From Hydrogenophaga sp. NFH-34 (GTDB lineage: Bacteria > Pseudomonadota > Gammaproteobacteria > Burkholderiales > Burkholderiaceae_C), in NCBI RefSeq assembly GCF_021401345.1, contig NZ_JACBGE010000031.1, positions 1 through 47,537 on the forward strand: a DNA stretch of 47,537 nucleotides, given 5' to 3'. The notes below the pieces were generated by a model, which did no database searches, had not been told where the DNA came from, and saw only the letters and a program-made list of their open reading frames with translations. The first letter of the stretch is position 1; each line of letters opens with the position of its first letter. The translations under genes were made by a program, and so were the position numbers. This document shows positions 7,122 to 14,787 of the stretch, piece by piece.

Positions 7122-9476
7122 TCAGGCAGTGCGCGTGTGCAGCGTGGTGGCGGGTGCGCTGCGGCCGGCCAGGCCCCACACCACCTGCCAGGCCATGGCC
7201 ACGGAGCCCACGATGAACACCACGTCACCGAAGGTGCGCACCCAGCGCAGCGTCTGCAGCAGCGGCTGCTGCAGGAAGGCTTCGCTGCGGGCGTACCACA
7301 GGCCCTCGCTGACACTGGCGTGGAACTGCAGGATGCCGATGGGCAGCAGGCTGGTGGCGATCATCAGCACCAGGCCGACGTTGAGGCCCCAGAACGCGGT
7401 TGGCATCAGGACGGGGCTGAAAACGAACTGCGGGCGAAGGTAACGCAGCACCAGCAGTGTGAAGCCCAGCGCCAGGAAGCCGTACACCCCGAACAGGGCG
7501 GCGTGTGCATGCACCGGTGTGGTGTTCAGACCCTGCACGTAGTACAGCGAGATGGGCGGGTTGATCATGAAGCCGAAGACGCCCGCGCCCAGCATGTTCC
7601 AGAAGGCCACGGCCACGAAGCACATCAGGGGCCAGCGCAGGTTGTCCATCCAGGGCGCACGGGTCTTCAGGCGCCAGTTGTCCCAGGCTTCGTGGCCCAG
7701 CACGATCAGCGGCACCACTTCCAGCGCGCTGAAGGCCGCCCCCACAGCCATCACCGGCGTGGTGGTGCCCGCGAAGTACAGGTGGTGGAAGGTGCCCGGA
7801 ATGCCGCCCAGCAGGAACAGCGAGGCCGAGGCCAGGCTGGCGGTGGTGGCCATGGGGCGCGAGACCAGACCCATGCTGCTGAAGACGAAGGCCAGCGCCA
7901 CGGTGGCGAAAACTTCGAAGAAGCCTTCGACCCACAGGTGCACCACCCACCAGCGCCAGTACTCCATCACCGTGAGGCTGGTGCGCTCGCCGTAGAACAG
8001 GCCGGCGCCATAGAACAGACCGATGGCCCCGACCGAAGCGGTCAGCAGGGCGAGCAGGTTCTTGTCTTCGCCATCAGAACTGTTGGCCCCCAGGTCCAGG
8101 CTTCGCCCGGCCCGTCCCCCAAGGGGAGCAGAAGAGCTTGGGGCGGCCCGGCGCTCTCCTGACAGCAGCGCCGGCAGCACGCCGCGCAGCATCAGCACCA
8201 GCCACAGCAGGATACCGACCCACTTGAGAATCTGCCACAGGCGCCCGAGGTCGACGTATTCGTAGCCCTGGTGGCCGAGCCAGAAACTCCAGGCTGGTGG
8301 CAACTTCTGCGCGATGGCCAGGTAGTTACCGATGAAGGAGCCGACGCACACGAACACCAGCGCCCAGAACAGCACATCCACGCCGAGCTTCTGGAACTTC
8401 GGGTCCTTGCCGCCGTTGATGACGGGCGCCAGGAACAGGCCCACGGCGAGGAAGCCGGTGGCGATCCAGAACAGGGCGCTCTGGATGTGCCAGGTGCGGG
8501 TGAGCGCGTAGGGAAACCACTGCGACACGTCGATGCCGTAGAAGTGCTGGCCTTCGACCGTGTAGTGCGCGGTGAACCCGCCAATGAAGACCTGAAACAC
8601 GAACAGGGCCACCACCAGGAAAAGGTACTTGCCCAGAGCCCGCTGCGACGGGGTGAGCGCGCTCAGCGTCAGGGGGTCGTGTGTCGGCGCTGTGGGCAGC
8701 GGCGCTTCGTACGCGCGCAGGAAGGACCAGCCCCACACCAGGAAACCGATGCCGGCCAGCAGGATCACCACGCTGGCGACCGACCAGACCACGTTCTCGG
8801 CGCTGGGGGCGTTGCCGATCAGCGGCTCGTGCGGCCAGTTGTTGGTGTAGGTGACCTTCGAGCCGGGGCGCTCGGTGGCGGCGGCCCAGGCGGTCCAGAA
8901 GAAGAAGTGCGTCAGGTCCTGGCGCCGCTCGGCGCTGGGCAGGGTGTCTTCTTTCATGGCGTAGCTTTGGCGCGTGCCGCGCAGCGCCGGATCGGCGGCG
9001 AACAGGCGCTCGTAGTAGGCTGCGGTGGCGGCCATCGCCTGCGCGCGCCGGGGACTGACCACCAGGCGCTGCGCGGCGTCGACACCGTTGCCGCGGTACT
9101 CGGCGCGCAGTTGTGCTTGCAGGGCGCCTTGGGCGGTGGTATCGAGTTGCGCGAAAGACTGACCGTGCGCTGCCTGCGCGGCCAGGTCCAGCCAGGCCGT
9201 CAGCTCGCGGTGCAGCCAGTCGGCCGTCCAGTCCGGCGCCTGGTAGGCGCCGTGACCCCAGATGGAGCCCAACTGCATGCCGCCCACCGATTGCCACGCC
9301 GTCTGGCCGTCGAGGATGTCGTCGCGGCCGAACAGCACCTGGCCGTCGGCGCTGGCCACCTGGGCCGGGATCGGCGGGGCTGAGCGGTAGACGTCGGCGC
9401 CGAAGTAGCCGAGCAGCGAGAACATCGCGATGAGCACGCCGATCAGCGCGAACCAGTGCTTCTTGTACGGACCCAT
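7122..9476 (-). CDS. norB: Quinol-dependent nitric oxide reductase (qNOR)
   Basis: A 784-residue single-subunit qNOR that reduces two NO to N2O with quinol as donor. The N-terminal helix (about 8-28) precedes a large periplasmic domain homologous to NorC but without heme c, followed by the 12-helix NorB-type core. Core motifs include HLWVEGFFEVFATVALAF, with its conserved His and Glu, and PVHAHAALFGVYGFLALG. A GGAG box precedes the ATG. An extra hydrophilic segment at about residues 437-472 (rich in Ser, Gly, Arg) is encoded by a palindromic GC-rich repeat inserted in frame; it lies in a loop between transmembrane helices. Cotranscribed with norA, 15 nt upstream. Role is NO detoxification or denitrification; no norC or nir genes are visible here. 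Confidence 0.95.
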   Translation of the reverse strand: MGPYKKHWFALIGVLIAMFSLLGYFGADVYRSAPPIPAQVASADGQVLFGRDDILDGQTAWQSVGGMQLGSIWGHGAYQAPDWTADWLHRELTAWLDLAAQAAHGQSFAQLDTTAQGALQAQLRAEYRGNGVDAAQRLVVSPRRAQAMAATAAYYERLFAADPALRGTRQSYAMKEDTLPSAERRQDLTHFFFWTAWAAATERPGSKVTYTNNWPHEPLIGNAPSAENVVWSVASVVILLAGIGFLVWGWSFLRAYEAPLPTAPTHDPLTLSALTPSQRALGKYLFLVVALFVFQVFIGGFTAHYTVEGQHFYGIDVSQWFPYALTRTWHIQSALFWIATGFLAVGLFLAPVINGGKDPKFQKLGVDVLFWALVFVCVGSFIGNYLAIAQKLPPAWSFWLGHQGYEYVDLGRLWQILKWVGILLWLVLMLRGVLPALLSGERRAAPSSSAPLGGRAGRSLDLGANSSDGEDKNLLALLTASVGAIGLFYGAGLFYGERTSLTVMEYWRWWVVHLWVEGFFEVFATVALAFVFSSMGLVSRPMATTASLASASLFLLGGIPGTFHHLYFAGTTTPVMAVGAAFSALEVVPLIVLGHEAWDNWRLKTRAPWMDNLRWPLMCFVAVAFWNMLGAGVFGFMINPPISLYYVQGLNTTPVHAHAALFGVYGFLALGFTLLVLRYLRPQFVFSPVLMPTAFWGLNVGLVLMIATSLLPIGILQFHASVSEGLWYARSEAFLQQPLLQTLRWVRTFGDVVFIVGSVAMAWQVVWGLAGRSAPATTLHTRTA
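8106..8151. repeat. Palindromic GC-rich interspersed element inside norB
   Basis: A CCCCAAG ... CTTGGGG palindrome flanked by GC-rich arms sits inside the norB reading frame and contributes an in-frame Ser/Gly/Arg-rich loop. Its architecture resembles small intergenic palindromic repeats common in Comamonadaceae genomes. That resemblance is from general recollection and needs a genome-wide copy count. Confidence 0.5.
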
Positions 9477-9491
9477 GTCGGTGCTCCGGTT

Positions 9492-10172
9492 TCAGTGCGC
9501 GAGTGCGGGCGCGAAGCGCTCGAACAGCACGTTGTTTTCGAGGTGGATGTGGACCATCAGGTCGGCGCGGAAGGTGGCCAGGCCCAGGTAGAGCGCGCGC
9601 CAGGTGGTGCAGGCGCCGCGTGGGGGCGTGATGTCCTGCGTCAGCGCCATCAGATGCTGCAAAGACTCGCCGTGGTGGTCGTGTTCCCGCCGCATCACGC
9701 CGATGGGCATGCGCGCCAGCGTGCCCTGGCCGCGCGCGAACATCGGGAACAGCACCTGCTCTTCCTTCTGCATGTGGCTTTCCAGCTCCTGCTGCATGGC
9801 GCTGAGGTGGTCGGCCAGGCCGGTGGGGCAGTCCGGGCGGTCGCCGTGAACCTGCTCCACTTTGCGCGCCAGCCGCACCAGCTCGGGCAACTGTTCGCGG
9901 TGCACGGCGTGGAAGCGGGTCAGGAGGTGGTCGACCAGTTCGGTCGGGGTGGCGCTGTTCCAGTCGCGCTCGCCGGTGGGCGTGCCCAAGGCGGCGACGG
10001 CTTGCAGCGCCTGGGCAATCGGCTGCGGGTCGAGCCCGCGCGAGGTGGCGGCCTCGCGCAGTGTGTGGCGGCCGCCGCAGCAGAAGTCCAGGCCATGGGC
10101 GTCGAACACGCGCGTAGCGCCGGCGATGCGGCGGGCCAGTTGGCCCAGGGGTTGGTCGATGAAGGCATCCAT
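9492..10172 (-). CDS. norA: Di-iron NO-stress protein NorA (YtfE/DnrN/RIC family)
   Basis: A 226-residue hemerythrin-like protein. The N-terminal ScdA_N domain has the paired-cysteine motif FCCGGRHTL (about 30-38). The C-terminal helical bundle supplies the di-iron ligands (FHAVHREQLPEL, ESHMQKEEQVLFPMF, REHDHHGE, HIHLENNVLFERF). YtfE/RIC proteins repair nitrosatively damaged Fe-S clusters; in Ralstonia eutropha the orthologue NorA is cotranscribed with norB and binds NO. The gene order norA-norB here is the same. A GGAG box lies upstream of the ATG. Expression should depend on NorR and sigma-54 from the promoter just upstream. Confidence 0.93.
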   Translation of the reverse strand: MDAFIDQPLGQLARRIAGATRVFDAHGLDFCCGGRHTLREAATSRGLDPQPIAQALQAVAALGTPTGERDWNSATPTELVDHLLTRFHAVHREQLPELVRLARKVEQVHGDRPDCPTGLADHLSAMQQELESHMQKEEQVLFPMFARGQGTLARMPIGVMRREHDHHGESLQHLMALTQDITPPRGACTTWRALYLGLATFRADLMVHIHLENNVLFERFAPALAH

Positions 10173-10205
10173 GAGGTTCTCCAGGTCTTGGGATGCTCAG
10201 GACAG

Positions 10206-10221
10206 TGCGAATGGTGTGCCT
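10206..10221 (-). promoter_or_regulatory. Sigma-54 promoter of norAB
   Basis: On the minus strand the sequence reads AGGCACACCATTCGCA. It has the -24 GGCAC core and the -12 GC exactly 10 nt after the GG, close to the consensus TGGCAC-N5-TTGCA. It lies 34 nt upstream of the norA ATG, giving a short leader. It is read in the direction of norA-norB. Confidence 0.75.
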
Positions 10222-10261
10222 GGAAAAAAACGTGCAAATTCAAGATGCTGGGACCATGAAT

Positions 10262-10274
10262 GGTCATAATAACC
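10262..10274. promoter_or_regulatory. NorR binding site 1 (GGT-N7-ACC)
   Basis: GGTCATAATAACC, an exact match to the GGT-N7-ACC core described for NorR of Ralstonia eutropha. It is the site nearest the norAB sigma-54 promoter, about 40 nt upstream of its -24 element. It overlaps a 14-nt palindrome (GACCATGAATGGTC, 10252-10265). Confidence 0.75.
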
Positions 10275-10286
10275 GCATCTGATTGG

Positions 10287-10299
10287 GGTTGATTCGACC
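10287..10299. promoter_or_regulatory. NorR binding site 2 (GGT-N7-ACC)
   Basis: GGTTGATTCGACC, an exact match to the GGT-N7-ACC core. Its centre lies 25 bp from that of site 1 and 20 bp from that of site 3, so the three boxes could seat a NorR oligomer. Confidence 0.75.
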
Positions 10300-10306
10300 C
10301 TTTAAA

Positions 10307-10319
10307 GGTATAAATAACC
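10307..10319. promoter_or_regulatory. NorR binding site 3 (GGT-N7-ACC), abutting the norR start
   Basis: GGTATAAATAACC, an exact match to the GGT-N7-ACC core, ending on the base before the norR ATG. Occupancy here could also repress norR itself; autoregulation is inference from position. Confidence 0.75.
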
Positions 10320-11855
10320 ATGGATACCGTCTTGTCGCTGCTGCTGACCGACCTGGCTGCCGAGTTGCCGCCGGCGGTGCGCCTGCAGCGTCTGGTGAGC
10401 AGCCTGCGTGAGCACTTCGGCTGTGGTGCCGTGGCCTTGCTGCAGCGCGAGGCCGAACATCTGCGCCCGGTCGCGGTCGACGGGCTGGTGCGCGACGCGC
10501 TGGGCAGGCGTTTCGAGTTGCAGGCGCATCCACGCCTGTCGGCCATCCTGGCCCGCTCGGGCGTGACCTGCTTCCATCACGACAGCACGCTGCCCGATCC
10601 CTACGACGGCCTGATCGACGAACACGCGGGCGAGCCGCTGCCCGTGCACGACTGCATGGGCGTGCCGGTGGCGGTTGAGGGTGAGCCCTGGGGCGTGCTG
10701 ACGCTGGACGCCCTGCGGGTGGGCACCTTCGATGCCCGCGCCCAGGCGGATCTGCAGGCGCTGCGTCCGCTGGTCGAGGCGGCGGTGCGCATGTCGCGGC
10801 TGGAGGCCCAGGCGCGCGCACTGCGCCTGGGCGGCGTCGACACGGCCGAGCGCCCGGTCGGCGAGGAGGGTGACATCCTCGGCCAGAGCGAGGCCATCGC
10901 GCGGTTGCTGCACGAGCTGGCGGTGGTGGCCGACTCCGAACTGCCGGTGCTGCTGCTGGGCGAAACCGGGGTGGGCAAGGAGCTGTTCGCGCACCGCCTG
11001 CACCGCTTGTCGCGCCGCCACGGTCGCCCGCTGGTGCACGTCAACTGCGCGGCGCTGCCCGAATCGCTGGCCGAGAGCGAGCTGTTCGGGCACGTCAAGG
11101 GCGCGTTTTCCGGTGCGGTGAGTGATCGTCCCGGCCGCTTCGAGGCCGCCGAAGGCGGCACGCTGTTCCTGGACGAGGTCGGTGAGCTGCCGCTGGCGGT
11201 GCAGGCCAAGCTGCTGCGCACCCTGCAGAACGGCGAGATTCAGCGCCTGGGTGCCGACCGGCCACGGCGCGTCGACGTGCGCGTGGTGGCGGCCACCAAC
11301 CGCAGCCTGCGCGAGCTTGTGCGCGACGGCGGCTTCCGCGCCGATCTCTACCACCGCCTCTCGGTCTACCCGATCCCGATCCCGCCCCTGCGCGAACGCG
11401 GCCACGACGTGCTGCTGCTGGCCGGACGATTCCTGGAGCGCAACCGCGCGCGGCTGGGCCTGCGCAGCCTGCGCCTGAGCACGGCGTCCGAAGAAGCGCT
11501 GCGACGCTATCCCTGGCCAGGCAATGTGCGCGAGCTCGAACACGTGATCAGCCGCGCCGCGCTCAAGGCCGTCAGCCGCGGCGCGGTGCGCACCGATCTC
11601 GTCACGCTCGGGCCGGAGCTGCTGGACCTGGAGGCCGCCTCGGCCGTGCTGGACCCGGTGTCCCCGGTGGCGGCGGAGGGGGCCGTCGCAGCGCTCCGGA
11701 GCGGTAGCCTGCGCGAGCAGGTCGAAGCCTGCCAGCGCCAGGCGGTCCGCACCGCGCTCGATGCCCACGCGCAGAACTGGGCCCAGGCCGCGCGCGCCCT
11801 CGGCTTGGACGCCAGCAATCTGCACAAGCTCGCCCGTCGCCTCGGGCTCAAATGA
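10320..11855 (+). CDS. norR: NO-responsive sigma-54 activator NorR
   Basis: A 511-residue bacterial enhancer-binding protein. The N-terminal GAF domain (about 1-165) keeps residues equivalent to the non-heme iron centre of E. coli NorR: Arg72, Asp93, Asp96, Cys112 (HDCMG) and Asp130 (LTLDAL). The AAA+ domain has Walker A GETGVGKE (214-221), a sigma-54-contacting loop written GAFSGA (261-266; usually GAFTGA) and Walker B TLFLDEVGE (281-289). A Fis-type HTH ends the protein (NWAQAARALGLDASNLHKLARRL). It faces norAB divergently across three NorR boxes. The ATG abuts site 3 and has no strong ribosome binding site. Confidence 0.96.
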   Translation: MDTVLSLLLTDLAAELPPAVRLQRLVSSLREHFGCGAVALLQREAEHLRPVAVDGLVRDALGRRFELQAHPRLSAILARSGVTCFHHDSTLPDPYDGLIDEHAGEPLPVHDCMGVPVAVEGEPWGVLTLDALRVGTFDARAQADLQALRPLVEAAVRMSRLEAQARALRLGGVDTAERPVGEEGDILGQSEAIARLLHELAVVADSELPVLLLGETGVGKELFAHRLHRLSRRHGRPLVHVNCAALPESLAESELFGHVKGAFSGAVSDRPGRFEAAEGGTLFLDEVGELPLAVQAKLLRTLQNGEIQRLGADRPRRVDVRVVAATNRSLRELVRDGGFRADLYHRLSVYPIPIPPLRERGHDVLLLAGRFLERNRARLGLRSLRLSTASEEALRRYPWPGNVRELEHVISRAALKAVSRGAVRTDLVTLGPELLDLEAASAVLDPVSPVAAEGAVAALRSGSLREQVEACQRQAVRTALDAHAQNWAQAARALGLDASNLHKLARRLGLK

Positions 11856-11910
11856 GGATGCGCCGAGCCCGGGGACGCCGGTGCGCCAGGGTCTGGACGA
11901 CAATCCGGGA

Positions 11911-13236
11911 ATGAACCATCTCTCGCTTTTCCTGCCTTGCGCCGCTGGCGTGGAGGACTTTCTGGCTGCCGAGGTGCAGCGCATCACCGGCAGCACCGAC
12001 GTGCGCAAGTCGCGCGCCGGCGTGGGGCTCATGGGGGCCTGGCGCGACGCGCTGGCGCTCAATCTGCACAGCCGACTGGCCCAGCGTGTGCTGGTGCAGC
12101 TCTGGCACGGCCCCTACCGCAGCGAGCAGGATCTGTATACCGCCGCTGGCGATGTGGCCTGGGAAATCTGGTTCACGCCGCAGCAGACCATGAAGGTCGA
12201 GGTGACGGCGCAGCACAGCCCGCTGCAGAGCCTCAATTTTGCGGCGCTCAAGATCAAGGACGCGGTGTGCGACCGCTTCCGCGCCAAGCGCGGCGAGCGC
12301 CCCAGCGTCAACACCACCTGGCCCGACGTGCGCCTGTACGCCCACCTCACGGCCGAGACGCTGAGCCTGTACATCGACACCTCGGGCGAGCCGCTGTTCA
12401 AACGCGGCTGGCGTGAAGACAAGGGCGACGCGCCGCTGAAGGAAACGCTGGCGGCGGCGATGATCGCGGCCACCGGCTGGAACGGGGCCGAGGCCGCGTC
12501 GCTGGATGACATCGCCCCGCTGTACGACCCCTGCTGCGGCAGCGGCACGGTGGTGATCGAGGCGGCGCAGATGGCGCTGCGCATCGCGCCCGGCCTGCAG
12601 CGCCGCTTCGCGTTCGAAAAGCTGTTGCCCTTCCAGCCGCACGTCTGGCACGGGCTCAAGGACGCCGCCGCGAAGCAACGCCGCGAATGGCCTGCCGGGC
12701 ACAAGCCCATCGTCTTCGGCTCCGACGTGGCCTTCCGCATGGTCGACTTTGCCCAGCGCAACGCCGAGCGCGCTGGGGTGGCTTTCGCCATCGAGCTGCG
12801 CGGTGGCGACGCCCTGCAGCGGTTGCCCCCGACGACTCAGCCCGGCGTGCTGCTGCTCAACCCGCCCTATGGCGAGCGCATCGCAGCCGCCGGCGTGGCG
12901 GGCCAGAACGCCCAGTCGCGGGCGGCCGAACGCGGCGGGCGCGCACCGCGCACCTTCACGGTCGGCGCCAAGGCCGCCCCCGAGCCGGGACTGGGGCGCG
13001 AGAGCGCCCAGATGGCCGATGGCAGCGACGGCAGCGATTTCTTTGAGCGCCTCGCCGCACACTGGAAGAGCCATTACACGGGCTGGAGTGCCTGGCTGCT
13101 CACGCCCGACCTCAAGCTGCCGGGCAAGATGCGCTTCAAAGAATCGCGCCGCGTGCCGCTGTGGAACGGCCCGATCGAATGCCGGCTGTTCCGGTTTGAC
13201 CTGACGCCGCGCCGTTCGCCGCCGCCTGCCGCATGA
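11911..13236 (+). CDS. rlmL: THUMP-domain 23S rRNA (guanine-N2) methyltransferase, RlmL-type
   Basis: A 441-residue protein. The N-terminal THUMP domain (about 45-160) presents RNA. The Rossmann methyltransferase domain has the SAM-binding stretch YDPCCGSGTVVIEAA and catalytic motif NPPYGER. It matches the RlmL half (m2G2445 of 23S rRNA) of E. coli RlmKL; the RlmK half is absent. An Ala/Gly-rich insertion of about 50 residues follows NPPYGER. The start at 11911 puts MNHLSLFLPCAAGVED at the N-terminus as in the family; an upstream in-frame start would overlap norR. The stop codon lies inside a 14-bp tandem repeat that continues into the next gene. Confidence 0.88.
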   Translation: MNHLSLFLPCAAGVEDFLAAEVQRITGSTDVRKSRAGVGLMGAWRDALALNLHSRLAQRVLVQLWHGPYRSEQDLYTAAGDVAWEIWFTPQQTMKVEVTAQHSPLQSLNFAALKIKDAVCDRFRAKRGERPSVNTTWPDVRLYAHLTAETLSLYIDTSGEPLFKRGWREDKGDAPLKETLAAAMIAATGWNGAEAASLDDIAPLYDPCCGSGTVVIEAAQMALRIAPGLQRRFAFEKLLPFQPHVWHGLKDAAAKQRREWPAGHKPIVFGSDVAFRMVDFAQRNAERAGVAFAIELRGGDALQRLPPTTQPGVLLLNPPYGERIAAAGVAGQNAQSRAAERGGRAPRTFTVGAKAAPEPGLGRESAQMADGSDGSDFFERLAAHWKSHYTGWSAWLLTPDLKLPGKMRFKESRRVPLWNGPIECRLFRFDLTPRRSPPPAA

Positions 13237-13272
13237 GGGCCGACGCATGAGGGCCGGCGCATGAGGACCGGC
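13231..13272 (+). repeat. Three tandem 14-bp repeats at the rlmL/PIN junction
   Basis: Units GCATGAGGGCCGAC, GCATGAGGGCCGGC and GCATGAGGACCGGC follow each other exactly. The first holds the rlmL stop (ATGA); the third supplies the ATG of the PIN gene. Because 14 is not a multiple of 3, each unit offers an ATG in a different frame. Confidence 0.85.
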
Positions 13273-13680
13273 GCACTGGTGCTCGACACCAACATCGTGC
13301 TCGACCTCTTTGTCTACGCCGATCCCGCCGTGGCGCCGCTGTACGAAGCGCTGGCGCAGGGCAAGGCGCACTGGCACGCCACCGCCGCCATGCGCGAAGA
13401 GCTGGCGCGGGTCCTGACCTATCCGCACATCGTGCGCCGCCTGGAACGGCGGCCCGTGACCGCGTCGGCCGTGCTGGCGGCCTTCGACGAGCGGGCGAAG
13501 ATCGTGCCGGCAGCGCCCAAGGCCGCCTACACCTGCAAAGACCCGGACGACCAGAAATTCATCGACCTGGCCGCCGCCCTCGCCACCCCGCAGGGCGCGA
13601 CCCTGCTGAGCAAGGACGCCGCCGTGCTGTGCATGGCCAGGCGCCTGGCGACGCTGGGTGTGGACGTCGCGAGGGCCTGA
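13261..13680 (+). CDS. PIN-domain putative ribonuclease (COG1569-like)
   Basis: A 139-residue PIN-fold protein. Acidic residues expected for Mg2+-dependent RNA cleavage are visible: Asp in VLDTNIVLDLF near the N-terminus, Glu in MREELARVL, and Asp residues in CKDPDDQKFIDLA and LLSKDAAV. The family is annotated as putative toxin of toxin-antitoxin systems, but no antitoxin-like ORF is adjacent. The partner may have been lost, or this may be a solitary housekeeping PIN protein. It is 24 nt behind rlmL and could be cotranscribed. The start codon lies in the third copy of a 14-bp tandem repeat. Confidence 0.8.
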   Translation: MRTGALVLDTNIVLDLFVYADPAVAPLYEALAQGKAHWHATAAMREELARVLTYPHIVRRLERRPVTASAVLAAFDERAKIVPAAPKAAYTCKDPDDQKFIDLAAALATPQGATLLSKDAAVLCMARRLATLGVDVARA

Positions 13681-13908
13681 CGCCGGCCGTTCCGCGTCGC
13701 TGACGCGCGATCCCGCTCGCTGTGGCTGCGGAAAAAGACGCGTCCTGACGGAGTCGTCCCAAGGAGGGAGAGGACAGGAGCGAGACCCCGCGTCACCCAC
13801 CTACACACTGCGTCGACAAAGGGCAGCCCAGCCCCAGGGCCCTTCCGGGGCGAAGTGTCTTTACCAGCAGGGCATCGAGGGTCCGGCTCCGCCGGCCCGA
13901 GCTGCCGT
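13681..13908. other. Intergenic mosaic of GC-rich hairpin sequences
   Basis: No gene is recognised. The stretch contains several short palindromic pieces, among them CCCCAGGG...CCTTCCGGGG around 13833 and GTCCGGCTCCGCCGGCC around 13881. It leads directly into the repeat element at 13909-13971. It looks like a composite of small interspersed repeats between convergent genes. Confidence 0.45.
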
Positions 13909-13971
13909 CCCCCCTCCCAGCGGCGCAGCCGCGCCAGAGAGGGGGGAAGCCGCGTCAGCGGCGCAGGGGGG
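13909..13971. repeat. Interspersed palindromic element, copy 1
   Basis: CCCCCCTCCCAGCG ... GCGCCAGAGAGG ... GCGTCAGCG ... CAGGGGGG, about 63 nt. A second copy with the same plan and compensating base changes in the arms lies at 21527-21588. Both copies sit between convergent genes and end 2 nt before the stop codon of the minus-strand gene. They may act as bidirectional terminators or mRNA-end stabilisers. Confidence 0.75.
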
Positions 13972-13973
13972 TG

Positions 13974-14744
13974 TTAATGAACCCCACCGCCATCGATCAG
14001 CAGGTTCTGCCCCGTCATGTAGCCGGCGTAGCGGGACGCCAGGAAGGCACACCAGGCGCCCAGTTCGTCCGGGTCGCCGAAGCGGCCGGCCGGGTTGGCC
14101 GCTTCGCGGGCTTTCCAGAGGTCGGCAAAAGGCGTGTCCGTCTGGCGCGCGCTGTGTTCCAGGTGCACGCGCTGGGCGTCGGTGGCGAAGGGGCCGGGCA
14201 GGAGGTTGTTGATGGTCACGTTGTGGCGCACGGTTTCGCGGGCGAGCGCGTTGGCAAAGCCCACCAGGCCGGCGCGCGCGCCGCTGGACAGGCCCAGGCG
14301 CAGGTCGGGTGCGCGCACGCTGCGCGAGACGATGTTGACGATGCGGCCGAAGCGCCGGTCCATCATGCCATCCACGGTGCGGCGAATCATCTCGATCGGG
14401 CCGACCATCATGGCGTCGAGCGCGGCGTGCCATTCGGCCGGCGCCCAGTCGCGGAAATTGCCGGGCGGCCAGCCGTCGGCGTTGTTGACCAGGATGTCGG
14501 GTGCCGGGCTGGCCTGCAGGGCGGCGTCGCGCCCTTCAGGCCGGGTGATGTCGGCGACCACGTACTGCACGGGGCGGCCGGTGGCCTCGCGAAGCCGGCG
14601 TGCCGCTTCGATGAGGGTGGATTCGGTGCGTGCGGCGATGCACACGTTCACGCCCGCAGCGGCCAGGTGCTGCGCACACGCGTAGCCCAGACCCTTGCTG
14701 CCACCAAAAACCAGCGCGCTGCGCCCGTCAATGCCCAGATTCAT
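13974..14744 (-). CDS. SDR-family protein with altered active site
   Basis: A 256-residue Rossmann protein of the short-chain dehydrogenase/reductase family: cofactor motif GGSKGLG (14-20), NNAD (87-90), Ser140 (IVNIVSRS) and the C-terminal GQNLLIDGGG. The catalytic Tyr-xxx-Lys is missing: the aligned positions read SSGAR (153-157), so Tyr is Ser and Lys is Arg. A subgroup of SDRs with LSxGAR at this place exists; its chemistry is not settled. It is the last gene of the minus-strand oxygenase operon. The ATG at 14744 is chosen over an earlier start because the Rossmann strand then begins at the usual distance. Confidence 0.8.
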   Translation of the reverse strand: MNLGIDGRSALVFGGSKGLGYACAQHLAAAGVNVCIAARTESTLIEAARRLREATGRPVQYVVADITRPEGRDAALQASPAPDILVNNADGWPPGNFRDWAPAEWHAALDAMMVGPIEMIRRTVDGMMDRRFGRIVNIVSRSVRAPDLRLGLSSGARAGLVGFANALARETVRHNVTINNLLPGPFATDAQRVHLEHSARQTDTPFADLWKAREAANPAGRFGDPDELGAWCAFLASRYAGYMTGQNLLIDGGGVH

Positions 14745-14787
14745 CGTGTGTGGCTCTCGTGTGTGACTGACCATTGGGGGCGCTGCG

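Noticed and set aside
4429..7179. Long minus-strand open frame opposite lptB-rpoN
   Set aside because: Composition is Arg/His/Ala/Gly-rich without any family motif, and the plus strand encodes well-conserved LptB and RpoN.
10221..10236. Plus-strand sigma-54-like sequence TGGAAAAAAACGTGCA toward norR
   Set aside because: GG and GC are 10 nt apart, but the rest of the -24 element is missing and it overlaps the better minus-strand promoter; norR is normally not sigma-54 dependent.
13261..13680. Complete toxin-antitoxin module at the PIN gene
   Set aside because: No small antitoxin-like ORF is next to it; upstream is rlmL and downstream only repeats.
13681..13973. CRISPR-like array
   Set aside because: The palindromic pieces differ from each other and there are no regular spacers; these are small interspersed repeats. 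No CRISPR array was seen anywhere in the window.
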